64,000 bases of DNA from Petrosia ficiformis (taxonomy: Eukaryota > Porifera > Demospongiae > Haplosclerida > Petrosiidae): NCBI GenBank assembly GCA_947044365.1, contig OX345647.1, forward strand, positions 165,001-229,000. Reading direction: 5' to 3'. Shown piece after piece: positions 63,305 to 64,000 of the stretch. The notes under the pieces are model-generated. The model was not told the DNA's origin. It ran no database searches and worked only from the letters and a program-made list of their open reading frames with translations. A program made the translations under genes and the position numbers. Within the stretch, counting starts at the first letter, position 1, and each line of letters starts with the position of its first letter.

Positions 63305-63394
63305 AAGGATCCAGTAGCTTCATAAGATGGACGTAGTCTAGTATATAATTAAGTGGGTGTGGCTCACATACTAATTGTCAGTAATTGATAAACA
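63305..63394. promoter_or_regulatory. 90 bp divergent spacer TRAPPC13 / OXCT1
   Basis: The start codons of TRAPPC13 (minus) and OXCT1 (plus) are only 90 bp apart, so both 5' UTRs and a shared promoter must fit here or overlap. No TATA box or other named motif was recognised. Confidence 0.5.
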
Positions 63395-63934
63395 ATGGCT
63401 ACTATTTGTAAACGTTTCTGCAGGGAAAGAGCTACTTTACAAGCTACTAAAAGTATTTTTGGAGTCCTAGGAGTTACCCAGGTACTCAATGACTTTTGAT
63501 TTATATCTGATCCTCTCTTTTGATATATAATCATATGTTATTATATTTTATAATGTAGTATCGAGGTTTGTCATTGAGTGCCATCCAAAATGTAGAAATA
63601 TGTAAAACTTCATCGGAAGCTGTTAGAGATATTATTGATGGATCAAAACTACTAGTGGGAGGTGAGATTGGATCAAGCATAAAGAACGGCATCTCGAGAG
63701 GGCGTGTCCTTGATCCTAAAGTCTCTTGTCATTGAAGTTATAATCTGTATCATGTACCATGCCTACTCGAGGTGCCGTTCTTTACACCTGATCCATGAGA
63801 TTAATTAAACTTCCTATATATTTATTATCTGCTCCTCATTCAGGATTCGGATTATGTGGTATACCAGAGAATTTAATAAGAGCATTGAAAATAAAAGAAG
63901 TGAAAGATTTAACAGTTGTTAGTAATAACGTTGG
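63395..63934 (+). CDS. OXCT1: Succinyl-CoA:3-ketoacid CoA transferase, 5' part (OXCT1/SCOT)
   Basis: Mitochondrial enzyme that activates acetoacetate with CoA from succinyl-CoA during ketone-body use. Three exons are visible: 63395-63481, 63559-63661, 63844-63934, with consistent phases; the gene runs past the window end. The N-terminus is basic and free of acidic residues at first ([10 protein letters not shown]), as expected for a mitochondrial targeting peptide. The next part carries the family signature [16 protein letters not shown] and LTVVSNN. The catalytic Glu lies outside the window. Intron 2 holds a MITE-like inverted repeat. Confidence 0.92.
63670..63796. mobile_element. MITE-like inverted repeat in OXCT1 intron 2
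   Basis: Two 30 nt arms (63669-63698 and 63766-63795) match as an inverted repeat at about 26 of 30 positions (GGATCAAGCATAAAGAACGG against the complement of TTTACACCTGATCC). The spacer is 67 nt. The same 6-mer GAGATT flanks both sides (63664-63669 and 63797-63802), as a target-site duplication would. The left copy lies within the GTGAGATT splice donor. No coding capacity. Confidence 0.65.
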
Positions 63935-64000
63935 GTTAGTATAATACATATCCTTATAATAATTACTATATCAATACTAGTGATACTCTGATAAAGGATT

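Noticed and set aside
63305..63324. Upstream ATG as the TRAPPC13 start
   Set aside because: The ATG a little upstream reads MKLLDPYG in another frame and stops at the end of exon 1. The 63304 ATG gives the conserved QEH-LAL-like N-terminus.

Overview
This is eukaryotic, animal DNA. It is AT-rich, and every gene is split by many short introns (often 50-400 nt) with GT-AG ends. The genes are metazoan receptor tyrosine phosphatases with Ig and fibronectin-III (FN3) ectodomains, USP24, IFT25 (HSPB11), TRAPPC13 and OXCT1. The compact spacing, tiny introns, abundant micro- and minisatellites and expanded Ig/FN3 phosphatases suggest a sponge, probably a demosponge of Amphimedon type; this is an inference, as no species marker was tested. 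No rRNA, tRNA, CRISPR array or bacterial feature was seen.

Positions 1-32,300 hold three receptor-type protein tyrosine phosphatases (RPTPs), head to tail on the minus strand. Gene A (10-15087, C-terminal exon outside the window) has a signal peptide, about 18 Ig domains, about 7 FN3 domains, a membrane segment and one PTP domain. Gene B (15235-17901, 642 aa) is a mini-receptor: signal peptide, two FN3 domains, membrane segment, PTP. Gene C (18716-32297, 2977 aa) has about 20 Ig domains, FN3 domains, membrane segment and PTP. I rebuilt the exons by hand. Splice phases close in all three, and exon sums are multiples of three. Ig exons in A and C are phase-1 symmetric and in several cases nearly identical, introns included, which points to very recent module duplication.

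Positions 33,008-57,447 (minus) hold one 61-exon gene that rebuilds to 2559 aa and is recognisable as USP24: N-terminal UBA, ubiquitin-like segment, USP catalytic core, long helical C-terminus. Its introns hold most of the satellite DNA in the window. One of them is a 2.6 kb perfect tetranucleotide array. It directly abuts the catalytic-cysteine exon, and that exon carries an in-frame 24 bp duplication that doubles the Cys-box motif.

Positions 57,448-64,000 hold three housekeeping genes. IFT25 (+) lies head to head with USP24, and its last exon sits beyond a 1.6 kb minisatellite intron. TRAPPC13 (-, 412 aa) is convergent with IFT25. OXCT1 (+, 5' part only) shares a 90 bp divergent spacer with TRAPPC13.

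The most interesting points are: (1) the duplicated Cys box in USP24; (2) a phosphatase-receptor cluster with rapidly expanding Ig arrays, in which B and C have lost the Q-loop glutamines and B has an altered P-loop; (3) a duplicated in-frame splice acceptor in USP24; and (4) several long inverted or satellite structures inside introns.
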